Below, piece after piece: positions 1 through 8,178 of a DNA stretch of 64,000 nt. The stretch is from positions 1-64,000 of the forward strand of contig DATNFW010000046.1 of assembly GCA_035606175.1 (NCBI GenBank), read 5' to 3'. Origin of the DNA: JASHUC01 sp035606175 (GTDB lineage Bacteria > Pseudomonadota > Gammaproteobacteria > Steroidobacterales > Steroidobacteraceae). The notes under the pieces were generated by a model. The model was not told the origin of the DNA, searched no databases, and saw only the letters and a list, made by a program, of their open reading frames with translations. Every line of letters starts with the position of its first letter. Position 1 is the stretch's first letter. The position numbers were made by a program, and so were the translations under genes.

Positions 1-141
1 GAGATGGTCATGCCGGGGGACAACATCAAGATGACGGTGGACTTGATCAGCCCGATTGCGATGGAGGCGGGGCTGCGCTTTGCGATCCGCGAGGGTGGCA
101 AGACCGTCGGCTCGGGTGTCGTCTCGAAAGTGCTGAAGTAA
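1..141 (+). CDS. tuf: Elongation factor Tu, C-terminal 46 residues (5' truncated by window)
   Basis: The frame is open from base 1 to TAA at 139-141. The peptide (EMVMPGDNIKMTV..., then MEAGLRFAIREGGKTVGSG) is the highly conserved domain 3 end of EF-Tu, the GTPase that delivers aminoacyl-tRNA to the ribosome. It lies 27 bases upstream of rpsJ, the standard tuf-S10 order of gammaproteobacteria, and probably shares the transcript with rpsJ. Only the last 46 codons are inside the window. Confidence 0.95.
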   Translation, partial: EMVMPGDNIKMTVDLISPIAMEAGLRFAIREGGKTVGSGVVSKVLK

Positions 142-168
142 GCTCCTGAAGCAAAGAGGAACGCCGTC

Positions 169-480
169 ATGGCCAATCAGAACATCCGTATCCGCCTGAA
201 GGCGTTCGATCACCGTCTCATCGACAACTCGGCGCGGGAAATCGTCGAGACGGCGAAGCGCACCGGAGCCACCGTCCGCGGCCCGGTACCGCTGCCGACG
301 AAGATGGAGCGGTTCACGCTCCTCGTCTCGCCGCACGCGGACAAGGACGCGCGCGACCAGTTCGAACTGCGCACGCACAAGCGCCTGATGGACATCCTCA
401 ATCCGACCGACAAGACCGTCGATGCGCTCATGAAGCTCGAGCTTCCGGCCGGGGTGGACGTTCAGATCAAGCTCAACTGA
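169..480 (+). CDS. rpsJ: 30S ribosomal protein S10
   Basis: 103 residues, the usual S10 length. Begins MANQNIRIRLKAFDHRLID and has the conserved GPVPLPT and FELRTHKRL segments. S10 sits in the 30S head and also acts as NusE in antitermination. ATG at 169 is preceded by AAAGAGGA, a good ribosome binding site. First gene of the S10 cluster here, only 27 bases after tuf, so there is no room for a separate S10 leader upstream; the long gap is instead downstream of this gene. Confidence 0.98.
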   Translation: MANQNIRIRLKAFDHRLIDNSAREIVETAKRTGATVRGPVPLPTKMERFTLLVSPHADKDARDQFELRTHKRLMDILNPTDKTVDALMKLELPAGVDVQIKLN

Positions 481-514
481 TCGCATCACGGCGCCAAGGA
501 GCGTGCGGCGCTAC

Positions 515-543
515 TTGTAGAGAGTGGTGCCGCCCCTTATACT
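515..543 (+). promoter_or_regulatory. Candidate sigma-70 promoter between rpsJ and rplC
   Basis: TTGTAG (515-520), a 17-base spacer and TATACT (538-543). The -10 matches 5 of 6 consensus bases and the spacing is optimal; the -35 matches 3 of 6. It lies in a 223-base gap (481-703) where most S10 operons have only a few dozen bases. Transcription would start near 550 and give an approximately 150-base leader before rplC. Inferred from sequence only. Confidence 0.5.
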
Positions 544-600
544 GCGCGGCCTTTCGCCGGCAGGCCCTCCGAGGGCGCCGGCTGAGCAACCCGGGCGAGG

Positions 601-654
601 TTGGGACCCGAGCGTCCCAAGACCACTCGAGCATCCGGCGGCCTTCCCGGCCGC
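601..654 (+). promoter_or_regulatory. Hairpins in the rplC leader, possible autoregulatory/attenuator element
   Basis: Two perfect stem-loops: TTGGGAC/GTCCCAA (601-607 with 614-620) and GCGGCC/GGCCGC (638-643 with 649-654). The second is followed by the T-rich ATTCTTTCGTCGTCTT, which looks like a weak attenuator. In E. coli L4 represses its own operon through a leader upstream of rpsJ; a comparable role here, after rpsJ, is inference. Confidence 0.3.
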
Positions 655-703
655 GGATTCTTTCGTCGTCTTGCAGCCCCCGCCCCTGAATCGGGATCAA
701 ACC

Positions 704-1438
704 ATGTCCTTAGGCCTGGTCGGCCGCAAATGCGGCATGACGCGAGTGTTCACGGAAGCCGGCGAGACCGTGCCCTGTACGGTCATCGAAGTGCTCCCGA
801 ATCGCGTCTCTCAGCTCAAATCGAGCGAGTCCGATGGGTATCGTGCGGTCCAGGTGACCTGGGGCGCGCGGCGCCCGCAGCTGCTCACCAAGGCACTCGC
901 CGGCCACTTCGCCAAGGCGAGCGTCTCCCCGGGGCGCGGCCTGGTCGAATTTCGTCTCGAAGAGGGAGCCAACGCCGATCTGAAGCCCGGCGCGGAGCTC
1001 AAGGCGGACCTCTTCAAGCCCGGCGACCTGGTCGATGTCACGGGCACGACGCTCGGCAAAGGGTTCGCCGGCACGATTAAGCGCCACAATTTCGCAGGCG
1101 GCATGGCCTCGCACGGCAACTCCGTGTCCCATCGAGCTCCGGGCTCGATCGGCCAGCGCCAGACGCCGGGTCGCGTGTTCAAGGGCAAGCGGATGTCCGG
1201 GCACCTGGGAGTCGTGCGCCGCACGACCGAGAGCCTGCGGGTCGTCGAGGTCGATCTCGAGCGCAATCTGCTGCTCATCCGCGGCGCCGTGCCGGGCGCG
1301 GAGGGCGGACAGATCGTGATTCGTCCATCGCTCAAGGCGGCGCGCCGCGCCGCGCGCAGATCGATCACGCCGACGAAGAGCGCGCCCGCCTCTCAGGGGA
1401 AGCCCGCGGCGGGCCAGGCGGCGAGGCCCAAGAAATGA
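704..1438 (+). CDS. rplC: 50S ribosomal protein L3
   Basis: 244 residues starting MSLGLVGRKCGMTRVFTEAG, the canonical L3 start; the open frame extends upstream but without conserved sequence, so ATG 704 was chosen. L3 is an early assembly protein near the peptidyl transferase centre; the conserved loop region GGMASHGNSVSHRAPGSIG is present with the Gln (GQRQTPG) that PrmB methylates in relatives. The C-terminus is about 30 residues longer than the E. coli protein, a basic Ala/Lys/Pro tail. The stop overlaps rplD by 4 bases. Confidence 0.97.
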   Translation: MSLGLVGRKCGMTRVFTEAGETVPCTVIEVLPNRVSQLKSSESDGYRAVQVTWGARRPQLLTKALAGHFAKASVSPGRGLVEFRLEEGANADLKPGAELKADLFKPGDLVDVTGTTLGKGFAGTIKRHNFAGGMASHGNSVSHRAPGSIGQRQTPGRVFKGKRMSGHLGVVRRTTESLRVVEVDLERNLLLIRGAVPGAEGGQIVIRPSLKAARRAARRSITPTKSAPASQGKPAAGQAARPKK

Positions 1439-2040
1439 AATTGAATATGGTCAACGGGGGCGGCGGCCTCGAGGTCTCGGATGCTGCTTTCGGCCTCGAG
1501 CCCAACGAATCGCTCGTGCACCAGGTGATCACGGCCTACCGCGCGGCGGGGCGATCGGGCACCAAGGCCCAGAAATCGCGCGCCGACGTGAGGGGCGGCG
1601 GCAGGAAGCCGTGGTCGCAGAAGGGCACGGGGCAGGCGCGGGCAGGCTCGAACCGCAGTCCCATTTGGGTGGGCGGCGGCAAGACGTTCGCGGCCCGGCC
1701 GCGCAGTTTCGAGCAGAAGGTCAACCGCAAGATGTATCGCGGAGCGATCCGCTCCGTGCTCTCCGATCTCGCACGGACCGAGCGGCTCGTTGTCGCGCCA
1801 GAGCTCACGCTCGATGCGCCGAAGACGAAGCTGCTCGTCGAGCGGCTGAAATCCTGGGCGCTGGGGGACGTGCTGATCATCGTCGAGGCGGCCGACGAGA
1901 AACTCGCGCTCGCTGCACGGAACCTGCCGAGCGTCGAGGTGCTCGAGGCGGGCGCATTGAATCCGCTCTCGCTGCTCTCGCACGAGAAGGTGCTGATGAC
2001 CGTCGCTGCGGTCAAACGCATCGAGGAGCGCCTGCAGTGA
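1435..2040 (+). CDS. rplD: 50S ribosomal protein L4
   Basis: 201 residues, the usual length. Contains the tunnel-lining loop with KPWSQKGTGQARAGSNRSPIW, typical of L4. L4 binds 23S rRNA domain I and in E. coli also represses the S10 operon. ATGA overlap with rplC and GTGA overlap with rplW indicate translational coupling. Confidence 0.97.
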   Translation: MKLNMVNGGGGLEVSDAAFGLEPNESLVHQVITAYRAAGRSGTKAQKSRADVRGGGRKPWSQKGTGQARAGSNRSPIWVGGGKTFAARPRSFEQKVNRKMYRGAIRSVLSDLARTERLVVAPELTLDAPKTKLLVERLKSWALGDVLIIVEAADEKLALAARNLPSVEVLEAGALNPLSLLSHEKVLMTVAAVKRIEERLQ

Positions 2041-2339
2041 ACCGCGAGAAGCTGATGACGGTGCTCCTGGCTCCGCACGTGACGGAGAAGACGTCGCTCA
2101 TCATGCAGAACCACAACCAGTACGTGTTCCGCGTGCGTCGCGAGGCGACGAAGACGGATATCAAACAAGCCGTCGAGTTGATGTTCGAAGTGAAGGTCGA
2201 AGGCGTTCAGGTCGTGAACGAGCCGGGCAAGATGCGCCGCTTCGGCCGCCGCACCGGCCGCACTCAGGATTGGAAAAAAGCCTACGTGCGCCTCGCCGCC
2301 GGACAGACGATCGACTACGAGGCGAGAGCACGTACTTAA
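2037..2339 (+). CDS. rplW: 50S ribosomal protein L23
   Basis: GTG start at 2037 overlapping the rplD TGA gives 100 residues, exactly the E. coli length, with the typical LLAPHVTEKTS start region. L23 lies at the tunnel exit and is the docking site for trigger factor and SRP. The same frame is open far upstream, but the overlap and family length settle the start. Confidence 0.95.
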   Translation: MNREKLMTVLLAPHVTEKTSLIMQNHNQYVFRVRREATKTDIKQAVELMFEVKVEGVQVVNEPGKMRRFGRRTGRTQDWKKAYVRLAAGQTIDYEARART

Positions 2340-2381
2340 GCGACGGCAACGCGCGCAACAGAAGCATTCGAGCTCATCGAC

Positions 2382-3218
2382 ATGGCACTGATCAAACTCA
2401 AACCGACTTCCCCAGGCACTCGCGGCGTCGTGAAGGTCGGCCGCTCGCATCTGCACAAGGGCGAGCCGTTCGCGCCGCTCACGGTGACGCAGCACAAGAC
2501 GGGCGGGCGCAATCACTTCGGCCGCATCACGACGCGGCACATCGGCGGGGGCTCGCGCCGCAAATACCGCCTGCTCGATTTCCGCCGCGACAAGGACGGC
2601 ATCGCAGGGGTGGTGGAGCGCATCGAGTACGACCCGAATCGCACCGCGCACATCGCTCTGGTGCGCTATACCGATGGCGAGCGCCGCTACATCCTCGCGA
2701 CGAAGGGGATGGCGGCGGGCGAGGAGATCCGCTCCGGAGCCGATGCGCCGATCAAGTCGGGCAATGCAATGCAGCTGCGCCATGTCCCGGTCGGCTCGCT
2801 CGTGCACAACATCGAATTGAAGCCCGGCAAGGGCGGGCAGCTCGCGCGAAGCGCCGGCAGCTCGGCGCAGTACACGGCTCGCGAGGGCGTGTACGCGTAT
2901 CTCAGAATGAAGTCGACCGAGATCCGGCGCGTGCACATCGACTGTCGGGCGACGATCGGCGAGGTGAGCAACGACGAGCACAACTTGCGCAGCTACGGCA
3001 AGGCGGGAGCAACCCGCTGGCGCGGCGTGCGGCCGACGGTGCGCGGGCTCGCGATGAATCTGGTCGACCACCCGCACGGGGGCGGCGAGGGCAAATCGGG
3101 TCAGGGCAATCCGCATCCGGTCTCCCCGTGGGGATGGAACACGAAGGGCCTGAAGACGCGCCACAACAAGCGCACGGATCACATGATCGTGCAGCGCCGC
3201 CGCAACAAGGTGCGCTAG
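2382..3218 (+). CDS. rplB: 50S ribosomal protein L2
   Basis: 278 residues. Starts MALIKLKPTSPGTRG and carries the conserved peptidyl-transferase-adjacent loop MNLVDHPHGGGEGKSGQG, including the histidine implicated in function, and the GRNHFGRITTRHIGGG segment. L2 bridges domains of 23S rRNA and is needed for subunit association. 42 bases after rplW, 26 bases before rpsS. Confidence 0.98.
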   Translation: MALIKLKPTSPGTRGVVKVGRSHLHKGEPFAPLTVTQHKTGGRNHFGRITTRHIGGGSRRKYRLLDFRRDKDGIAGVVERIEYDPNRTAHIALVRYTDGERRYILATKGMAAGEEIRSGADAPIKSGNAMQLRHVPVGSLVHNIELKPGKGGQLARSAGSSAQYTAREGVYAYLRMKSTEIRRVHIDCRATIGEVSNDEHNLRSYGKAGATRWRGVRPTVRGLAMNLVDHPHGGGEGKSGQGNPHPVSPWGWNTKGLKTRHNKRTDHMIVQRRRNKVR

Positions 3219-3244
3219 GGCCAGGAGAGATTGAGAGGTTCGAC

Positions 3245-3526
3245 ATGCCGCGCTCGCTCAAGAAAGGTCCGTTCGTCGACCTGCACCTCGCGAAGAAAGT
3301 GCAGGTAGCCGCCGCCCGCAACGACCGCAAGCCCATCAAGACCTGGTCGCGCCGCTCGATGGTCGTGCCGGACATGGTCGGGCTCACGATCGCCGTTCAC
3401 AACGGGCGGCAGCACATTCCCGTGCTGGTGACCGAGAACATGGTCGGCCACAAGCTCGGGGAGTTCGCGCCGACGCGCACCTTCAAGACGCATTCCGGCG
3501 ACAGGAAGGTCGAGGCAGCGACCTGA
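3245..3526 (+). CDS. rpsS: 30S ribosomal protein S19
   Basis: 93 residues from ATG 3245 (MPRSLKKGPFVDLHL...), preceded by a CCAGGAGA ribosome binding site at about 3221-3228. Conserved SRRSMVVPDMVG and GHKLGEFAPTRTF segments identify S19, which pairs with S13 in the 30S head. An upstream extension of the frame lacks conserved sequence. Confidence 0.97.
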   Translation: MPRSLKKGPFVDLHLAKKVQVAAARNDRKPIKTWSRRSMVVPDMVGLTIAVHNGRQHIPVLVTENMVGHKLGEFAPTRTFKTHSGDRKVEAAT

Positions 3527-3540
3527 AGGGGTTTGCAACG

Positions 3541-3882
3541 ATGGAAGTCACCGCAATCCTGCGCTACGCGCGCATCTCGCCGCAAAAGTGCCGCCTGGTC
3601 GCGGACACCGTCCGGGGCAAGCCGGTCAACCACGCGCTCAACACGCTCAAGTACATGCCGAAGAAGGGCGCGCGCCTGTTGTACAAAACGCTCTGGTCCG
3701 CGATCGCGAATGCTCAGGAGAACCAGGGCCTCGATGTGGACGATCTGAAGGTCGCGCGCATCCAGGTGGATGCCGCACCGGTTTTGAAGCGCTTCGCGGC
3801 GCGCGCGAAGGGCCGCGGCACTCGCATCGTCAAGCGCAACAGCCACATTACGGTGGCCGTGAGCGACGGCAGGAAGGACTGA
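3541..3882 (+). CDS. rplV: 50S ribosomal protein L22
   Basis: 113 residues, close to the E. coli 110. RYARISPQKCRLVADTVRGK and the C-terminal GRGTRIVKRNSHITV hairpin, which lines the exit tunnel and is the site of macrolide resistance changes in relatives, are intact. 14 bases after rpsS. Confidence 0.97.
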   Translation: MEVTAILRYARISPQKCRLVADTVRGKPVNHALNTLKYMPKKGARLLYKTLWSAIANAQENQGLDVDDLKVARIQVDAAPVLKRFAARAKGRGTRIVKRNSHITVAVSDGRKD

Positions 3883-3896
3883 GGAAGGACTGAAGC

Positions 3897-4679
3897 ATGG
3901 GACAGAAAGTCAATCCGCTCGGCATCCGGCTCGGCATCACGCGCGAGTGGACGTCCAAATGGTATGCGGGCAAGAAGCAATTCCCGGTGCATGTCCACAC
4001 GGACTTCCGCGTGCGCGAGTTCCTGCACGGGCGGCTCTCGGATGCCTCGGTGAGCCGTATCCAGATCGAGCGCGCGGCCAAGAAGGTGAACATCACCATC
4101 CAGACCGCGCGGCCGGGGATCGTGATCGGCAAGAAGGGCGAGGACATCGAGAAGCTGCGCCTCGAGACCGCGAATCTGCTCGGCATGCCGGTCATAGACG
4201 TGCGCCTCAACATCTCCGAGATCAGAAAGCCCGAGCTCGACGCGCAGCTCGTCGCCGATAGCATCGCCCAGCAGATCGAGAAGCGCGTGATGTTCCGCCG
4301 CGCAATGAAGCGTGCGGTGATGAGCACGATGAGAAGCGGTGCGCTCGGAGTGAAGGTGCGGGTCTCGGGCCGACTCAACGGTGCGGAGATCGCGCGCACG
4401 GAGTGGTATCGGGAGGGAAGGATCCCGCTGCACACCTTCCGTGCGGACATCGACTACGGGCTCTCCGAGGCCAAGACCACGTATGGGGTCATCGGCGTGA
4501 AGGTGTGGATCTTCAAGGGCGAGATCTTCGAGAAGACGGAGGTCGAGCAGGCGGCCGAAGCGGGTGCGACCGGCGCGGGCGCCGAGAGCGCCGCCGTTCC
4601 GGCAGCCGGTGCCACGGCGGGGGCAGGGGCGGTGCCGGCGGGTGCGGCAGCCGCCTCCGAGCAGACGCCCGCGGGCTGA
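3897..4679 (+). CDS. rpsC: 30S ribosomal protein S3
   Basis: 260 residues. MGQKVNPLGIRLGITREW is the canonical start and the KH domain GxxG is seen in IVIGKKGEDIEKLR. S3 is part of the mRNA entry helicase. The last approximately 40 residues form an Ala/Gly/Val-rich tail (AGATGAGAESAAVPAAG...), making the protein about 27 residues longer than E. coli S3; such tails are common in high-GC relatives. Confidence 0.97.
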   Translation: MGQKVNPLGIRLGITREWTSKWYAGKKQFPVHVHTDFRVREFLHGRLSDASVSRIQIERAAKKVNITIQTARPGIVIGKKGEDIEKLRLETANLLGMPVIDVRLNISEIRKPELDAQLVADSIAQQIEKRVMFRRAMKRAVMSTMRSGALGVKVRVSGRLNGAEIARTEWYREGRIPLHTFRADIDYGLSEAKTTYGVIGVKVWIFKGEIFEKTEVEQAAEAGATGAGAESAAVPAAGATAGAGAVPAGAAAASEQTPAG

Positions 4680-4698
4680 GGCTGCGGGAGAGACGACT

Positions 4699-5112
4699 AT
4701 GCTGCAACCGAAGCGCACCAAATACCGCAAGCAGTTCAAGGGCCGCAACGGCGGCTTCGCCCTGCGCGGCAGCTCCGTGGCGTTCGGGGAGTTCGGCTTG
4801 AAGGCGACCAGTCGCGCGCGCATGACGGCGCGGGAGATCGAGGCGGCGCGGCGCGCCATGGCGCGCTACGTGAAGCGCGGCGGCCAGATCTGGATCCGCG
4901 TCTTCCCCGATGTGCCGATCACCAAGAAGCCGCTCGAGGTTCGCATGGGAAGCGGCAAGGGCAACGTCGAGTACTGGGTGGCGCGCGTGCAGCCCGGCAA
5001 GGTGCTCTTCGAGATGGAAGGGGTCGATGAGGGCACGGCTCGCGAGGCGTTCCGGCTCGCGGGCTCGAAGCTCTCCGTGTCGACCGCGTTCGTGAAACGG
5101 CAGGTGCGGTGA
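4699..5112 (+). CDS. rplP: 50S ribosomal protein L16
   Basis: 137 residues from ATG 4699 (MLQPKRTKYRKQFKGRNGG), one residue longer than E. coli. GGGAGAGACGACT before it supplies the ribosome binding site. L16 organises the A-site side of the 50S; the conserved arginine-containing VRMGSGKGNVEYWVARV segment, hydroxylated in E. coli by RoxA, is present. Stop overlaps rpmC by one base. Confidence 0.97.
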   Translation: MLQPKRTKYRKQFKGRNGGFALRGSSVAFGEFGLKATSRARMTAREIEAARRAMARYVKRGGQIWIRVFPDVPITKKPLEVRMGSGKGNVEYWVARVQPGKVLFEMEGVDEGTAREAFRLAGSKLSVSTAFVKRQVR

Positions 5113-5336
5113 TGGAAGCGAAGGGGCTGCGCGAGAAGTCGCGCGAGGAGCTCGGCGATGAGCTCCTGCGCTTGAGAAAGGAGCAGTTCGCGCTGCGCAT
5201 GCAGCGGGCGACGGGGCTCGCCGTGAAACCGGATCAGTTCGGCAAGGTGCGCCGGAATATCGCGCGCGTGAAGACGGTGCTGCGCGAGGCGCGGGCTGCG
5301 GGCGAGAAGCAGACCGCCGGTGGAGAGAAGAAATGA
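5112..5336 (+). CDS. rpmC: 50S ribosomal protein L29
   Basis: 74 residues from ATG 5112 in TGATG overlap with rplP. A GTG three bases earlier is possible but MEAKGLREKSREELGDEL aligns with the normal MKAKELREKS start. The C-terminus is about 10 residues longer than E. coli L29. Two-helix protein beside the tunnel exit. Confidence 0.95.
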   Translation: MEAKGLREKSREELGDELLRLRKEQFALRMQRATGLAVKPDQFGKVRRNIARVKTVLREARAAGEKQTAGGEKK

Positions 5337-5638
5337 CCGAGTCCAATGTCGATAAGGCGGGTTCGCACGGTGAGCCGGCGGAGGGCGCCGCCGCAGGCCG
5401 TGAGAAGACCCTCACGGGCCGCGTGGTCAGCAACAAGATGCAAAAGACCATCGCGGTCGAGATCGAGCGCCTGGTGAAGCATCCGGAGTACGGCAAGTAC
5501 ATTCGCCGCACGACGAAGCTGCTGGCGCACGATGAGAACAACGAGTCGCGCGAGGGCGATCTCGTATCGATCAGTCCCTGCAGGCCGCTGTCGCGCCGCA
5601 AGTCGTGGCGGCTCGTCGCGGTGCTCGAGCGCGCCTGA
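5333..5638 (+). CDS. rpsQ: 30S ribosomal protein S17
   Basis: 101 residues; ATGA overlap with rpmC. The OB-fold core begins at about residue 24 (REKTLTGRVVSNKMQKTI) and ends in SRRKSWRLV. The first approximately 20 residues (TESNVDKAGSHGEPAEGA) are an acidic/Ala extension not found in the 84-residue E. coli protein; coupling to rpmC supports the long start, although no nearer ATG exists. Confidence 0.95.
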   Translation: MTESNVDKAGSHGEPAEGAAAGREKTLTGRVVSNKMQKTIAVEIERLVKHPEYGKYIRRTTKLLAHDENNESREGDLVSISPCRPLSRRKSWRLVAVLERA

Positions 5639-5672
5639 CGGGGCGCGGACCCACGCGAAGCGAGACAACGTC

Positions 5673-6041
5673 ATGATCCAGCTGCGCACGATGCTCAATG
5701 CCGCCGACAACAGCGGCGCCCGCACGCTCATGTGCATCAAGGTGCTCGGTGGCACACGCCGCCGGTACGCGACGATCGGCGATGTGATCAAGGTGAGCGT
5801 GAAGGATGCGATCCCGCGCGGGAAGGTGAAGAAGGGCGAGGTTTATGACGCGGTCGTGGTGCGCACGCGGCGCGGCGTGCGGCGCCAGGACGGCTCGCTC
5901 ATCCGCTTCGACGGGAACGCAGCCGTACTGCTCACCAACAAGCTCGAGCCGATCGGCACACGCATTTTCGGCCCCGTCACGCGCGAGCTGCGGACGCAGG
6001 CGTTCATGAAGATCATCTCGCTCGCGCCGGAGGTGCTGTGA
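5673..6041 (+). CDS. rplN: 50S ribosomal protein L14
   Basis: 122 residues from ATG 5673 (MIQLRTMLNAADNSGARTLMCIKVLGG), near-identical in design to all bacterial L14. First gene of the spc section. L14 contacts 16S rRNA in an intersubunit bridge and binds RsfS, encoded later in this window. Stop overlaps rplX by four bases. Confidence 0.98.
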   Translation: MIQLRTMLNAADNSGARTLMCIKVLGGTRRRYATIGDVIKVSVKDAIPRGKVKKGEVYDAVVVRTRRGVRRQDGSLIRFDGNAAVLLTNKLEPIGTRIFGPVTRELRTQAFMKIISLAPEVL

Positions 6042-6355
6042 ACAAGATCAGGAAAGGCGACACGGTCGTCGTGCTCTCCGGGCGCGACAAGGGCGCTCGC
6101 GGCACCGTCATTCAGGTGCTCGAGGGCAGCCGCGTGCTCGTCGAGAACGTCAATCGAGTGAAGAAGCATCAGCGCGGCAATCCGCAGGCGGGAAAACAGG
6201 GCGGGATCATCGAGAAGGAGATGCCGCTGCCGGTCGCGAAGGTCGCGATCTTCAATCCCAACACCAAGAAGCCGGACCGCGTCGGCTTCAAGACGCTGAG
6301 CGATGGGCGCAAGGTGCGCTGCTTCCGCTCGAACGGAGAGATGCTCGAGGCCTGA
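6038..6355 (+). CDS. rplX: 50S ribosomal protein L24
   Basis: 105 residues, GTG start overlapping rplN (GTGA). KOW motif seen in IRKGDTVVVLSGRDKGARGTV. L24 starts 50S assembly by binding the 5' end of 23S rRNA. Confidence 0.97.
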   Translation: MNKIRKGDTVVVLSGRDKGARGTVIQVLEGSRVLVENVNRVKKHQRGNPQAGKQGGIIEKEMPLPVAKVAIFNPNTKKPDRVGFKTLSDGRKVRCFRSNGEMLEA

Positions 6356-6374
6356 AGGCCGCGAGGTGCACGCC

Positions 6375-6914
6375 ATGGCGAGACTACACGCTCAATACCG
6401 CGAGAAGATCGTGCCGCAACTCATCAAGGATCTCGGCCTCGCCAATCCCATGCAGGTGCCGCGGATCGAGAAGATCACCGTCAACATGGGCGTCGGTGAG
6501 GCCGTTGCGGACCGCAAGGTCATGGATGCGGCCGCCGCGGATCTCGCGAAGATCACCGGGCAGAAGCCGCTCATCTGCAAGTCGCGCAAGTCGATCGCCT
6601 CCTTCAAGCTGCGTCAGGGGCTCGCGGTCGGCTGCAAGGTGACGCTGCGCGGCGCGCTCATGTACGAGTTCCTGGACAGGCTCATCAATATTGCGATCCC
6701 GCGCATCCGCGATTTCCGCGGCGTCTCACCGCGCTCGTTCGACGGGCGCGGCAACTACAGCCTCGGGGTGAAGGAGCAGATCATCTTCCCCGAGATCCAG
6801 TACGACCAGATCGATCAGCTGCGCGGCATGGACATCACCATCACCACCACGGCGCGCGACGACCGGCAGGGCCGGGCGCTGCTCGAGGCTTTCAACTTCC
6901 CGTTCCGGAAGTAG
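6375..6914 (+). CDS. rplE: 50S ribosomal protein L5
   Basis: 179 residues, equal to E. coli L5, from ATG 6375 (MARLHAQYREKIVPQL). GVSPRSFDGRGNYSLGVKEQ and MDITITTTARDDRQGRALL are typical. L5 binds 5S rRNA and contacts P-site tRNA. Confidence 0.98.
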   Translation: MARLHAQYREKIVPQLIKDLGLANPMQVPRIEKITVNMGVGEAVADRKVMDAAAADLAKITGQKPLICKSRKSIASFKLRQGLAVGCKVTLRGALMYEFLDRLINIAIPRIRDFRGVSPRSFDGRGNYSLGVKEQIIFPEIQYDQIDQLRGMDITITTTARDDRQGRALLEAFNFPFRK

Positions 6915-6927
6915 GGGTAAGGGCTCT

Positions 6928-7233
6928 ATGGCGAAGACGAACATGGTCGAGCGCGAGAAACGGCGCGCGCGGATCGTGAAGCGGTACGCTTTGAAGCGCG
7001 CGCAGCTCAAGGAAACGATCCGCAATCCCAAGACCTCTCCGGAGGAGCGCGTGACGGCTCAGACGCGGCTGCAGTCGATGCCGCGGGATGCGAGCCCTTC
7101 GCGGCTGCGCAACCGCTGCAACATCACGGGCCGCTCCCGCGGCGTGTACCGCAAGTTCGGCCTTTCGCGCCAGAAGATTCGCGAAGTCGCGATGCGCGGG
7201 GAGATTCCGGGCCTCGCGAAAGCGAGTTGGTGA
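6928..7233 (+). CDS. rpsN: 30S ribosomal protein S14, zinc-independent form
   Basis: 101 residues with a single cysteine (RNRCN), so it is the long form lacking the CxxC-CxxC zinc ribbon. Ends in SRQKIREVAMRGEIPGLAKASW, the conserved C-terminus. 13 bases after rplE with a GGGGTAAGG ribosome binding site. Confidence 0.97.
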   Translation: MAKTNMVEREKRRARIVKRYALKRAQLKETIRNPKTSPEERVTAQTRLQSMPRDASPSRLRNRCNITGRSRGVYRKFGLSRQKIREVAMRGEIPGLAKASW

Positions 7234-7244
7234 GGGCAGGCCGC

Positions 7245-7640
7245 ATGAGCATGACCGATCCCATTGCCGATCTCCTCACGCGCATCCGCAACGCCCAGGC
7301 CGCGCGCAAGGCCGAGGTGACCCTCGGCGCTTCCAAGCTCAAGGCTGCGATCGTGCGAGTGCTGAAGGAGGAGGGCTACGTCGCCGACTTCCGCATCGAC
7401 GGCGACGGTGCCAAGAGCACGCTCACCATCGGACTCAAATATTACGAGGGCCGCCCCGTGATCGACCGGATCGAGCGCGTGAGCCGGCCGGGTTTGCGCA
7501 TCTATCGCGGAAAGGATGAGTTGCCCAAAGTCCTCGGCGGCATGGGCACGGTGATTGTCTCGACGCCGAAGGGTGTGATGACCGACCGGCAGGCCCGCTC
7601 GATCGGGCAGGGCGGCGAAGTGCTGTGCGTCGTCGCGTGA
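7245..7640 (+). CDS. rpsH: 30S ribosomal protein S8
   Basis: 131 residues from ATG 7245 (MSMTDPIADLLTRIRNAQ). In E. coli S8 represses the spc operon by binding near rplE; a comparable site was not identified here. Conserved C-terminal STPKGVMTDRQARSIGQGGEVLC present. Confidence 0.97.
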   Translation: MSMTDPIADLLTRIRNAQAARKAEVTLGASKLKAAIVRVLKEEGYVADFRIDGDGAKSTLTIGLKYYEGRPVIDRIERVSRPGLRIYRGKDELPKVLGGMGTVIVSTPKGVMTDRQARSIGQGGEVLCVVA

Positions 7641-7647
7641 CAAACCT

Positions 7648-8178
7648 ATGAGCAGAGTTGCCAAAGCAGTGATCGACCTGCCGCAGGGGGTAACGGCGAC
7701 GGTCGCTTCCGACAAGGTCACCGTGAAGGGTGCCAAGGGCTCATTGAGCCTCGATTTGAAGCCCGGCATCAGCATCGAGCAGCAGGAGAAGAAGCTCGCG
7801 GTGAAGTACTCACCCGGCGAGGGCGCGGCGATGCGGGCGGGCTCGACGCGCGCGCACCTGGCGAACATGGTGCTCGGCGTCACGAAGGGCTATGAGCGCA
7901 AGCTCGAGCTCGTCGGGGTCGGATTTCGCGCGCAGGTCCAGGGCAAGGCTCTCAACCTGACGCTCGGATTCTCCCATCCGGTGAGTTTTCCGATCCCGGA
8001 GGGGATCACGATCGAGACGCCGAGCCAGACGGAGATCACGGTGAAGGGCATCGACCGGCAGAAGGTCGGTCAAGTGGCTGCCGAGATCCGCGACGTGCGC
8101 CCCCCCGAGCCCTACAAGGGCAAGGGCGTGCGCTACGCGGGCGAGCAGATCTCCCTGAAGGAGGGAAAGAAAAAATGA
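7648..8178 (+). CDS. rplF: 50S ribosomal protein L6
   Basis: 176 residues, same length as E. coli minus one. Two repeats of the L6 fold; the signature RPPEPYKGKGVRYAGE near the C-terminus is intact (residues about 151-166). Lies at the base of the L7/L12 stalk. Stop overlaps rplR by four bases. Confidence 0.97.
   Translation: MSRVAKAVIDLPQGVTATVASDKVTVKGAKGSLSLDLKPGISIEQQEKKLAVKYSPGEGAAMRAGSTRAHLANMVLGVTKGYERKLELVGVGFRAQVQGKALNLTLGFSHPVSFPIPEGITIETPSQTEITVKGIDRQKVGQVAAEIRDVRPPEPYKGKGVRYAGEQISLKEGKKK

Noticed and set aside
1536..3182. Long open frame on the minus strand opposite rplD-rplB (about 548 codons)
   Set aside because: It lies antisense to conserved ribosomal genes; its product is Arg/Ala/Leu/His-rich with no motif. 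In this high-GC sequence antisense frames stay open by chance.
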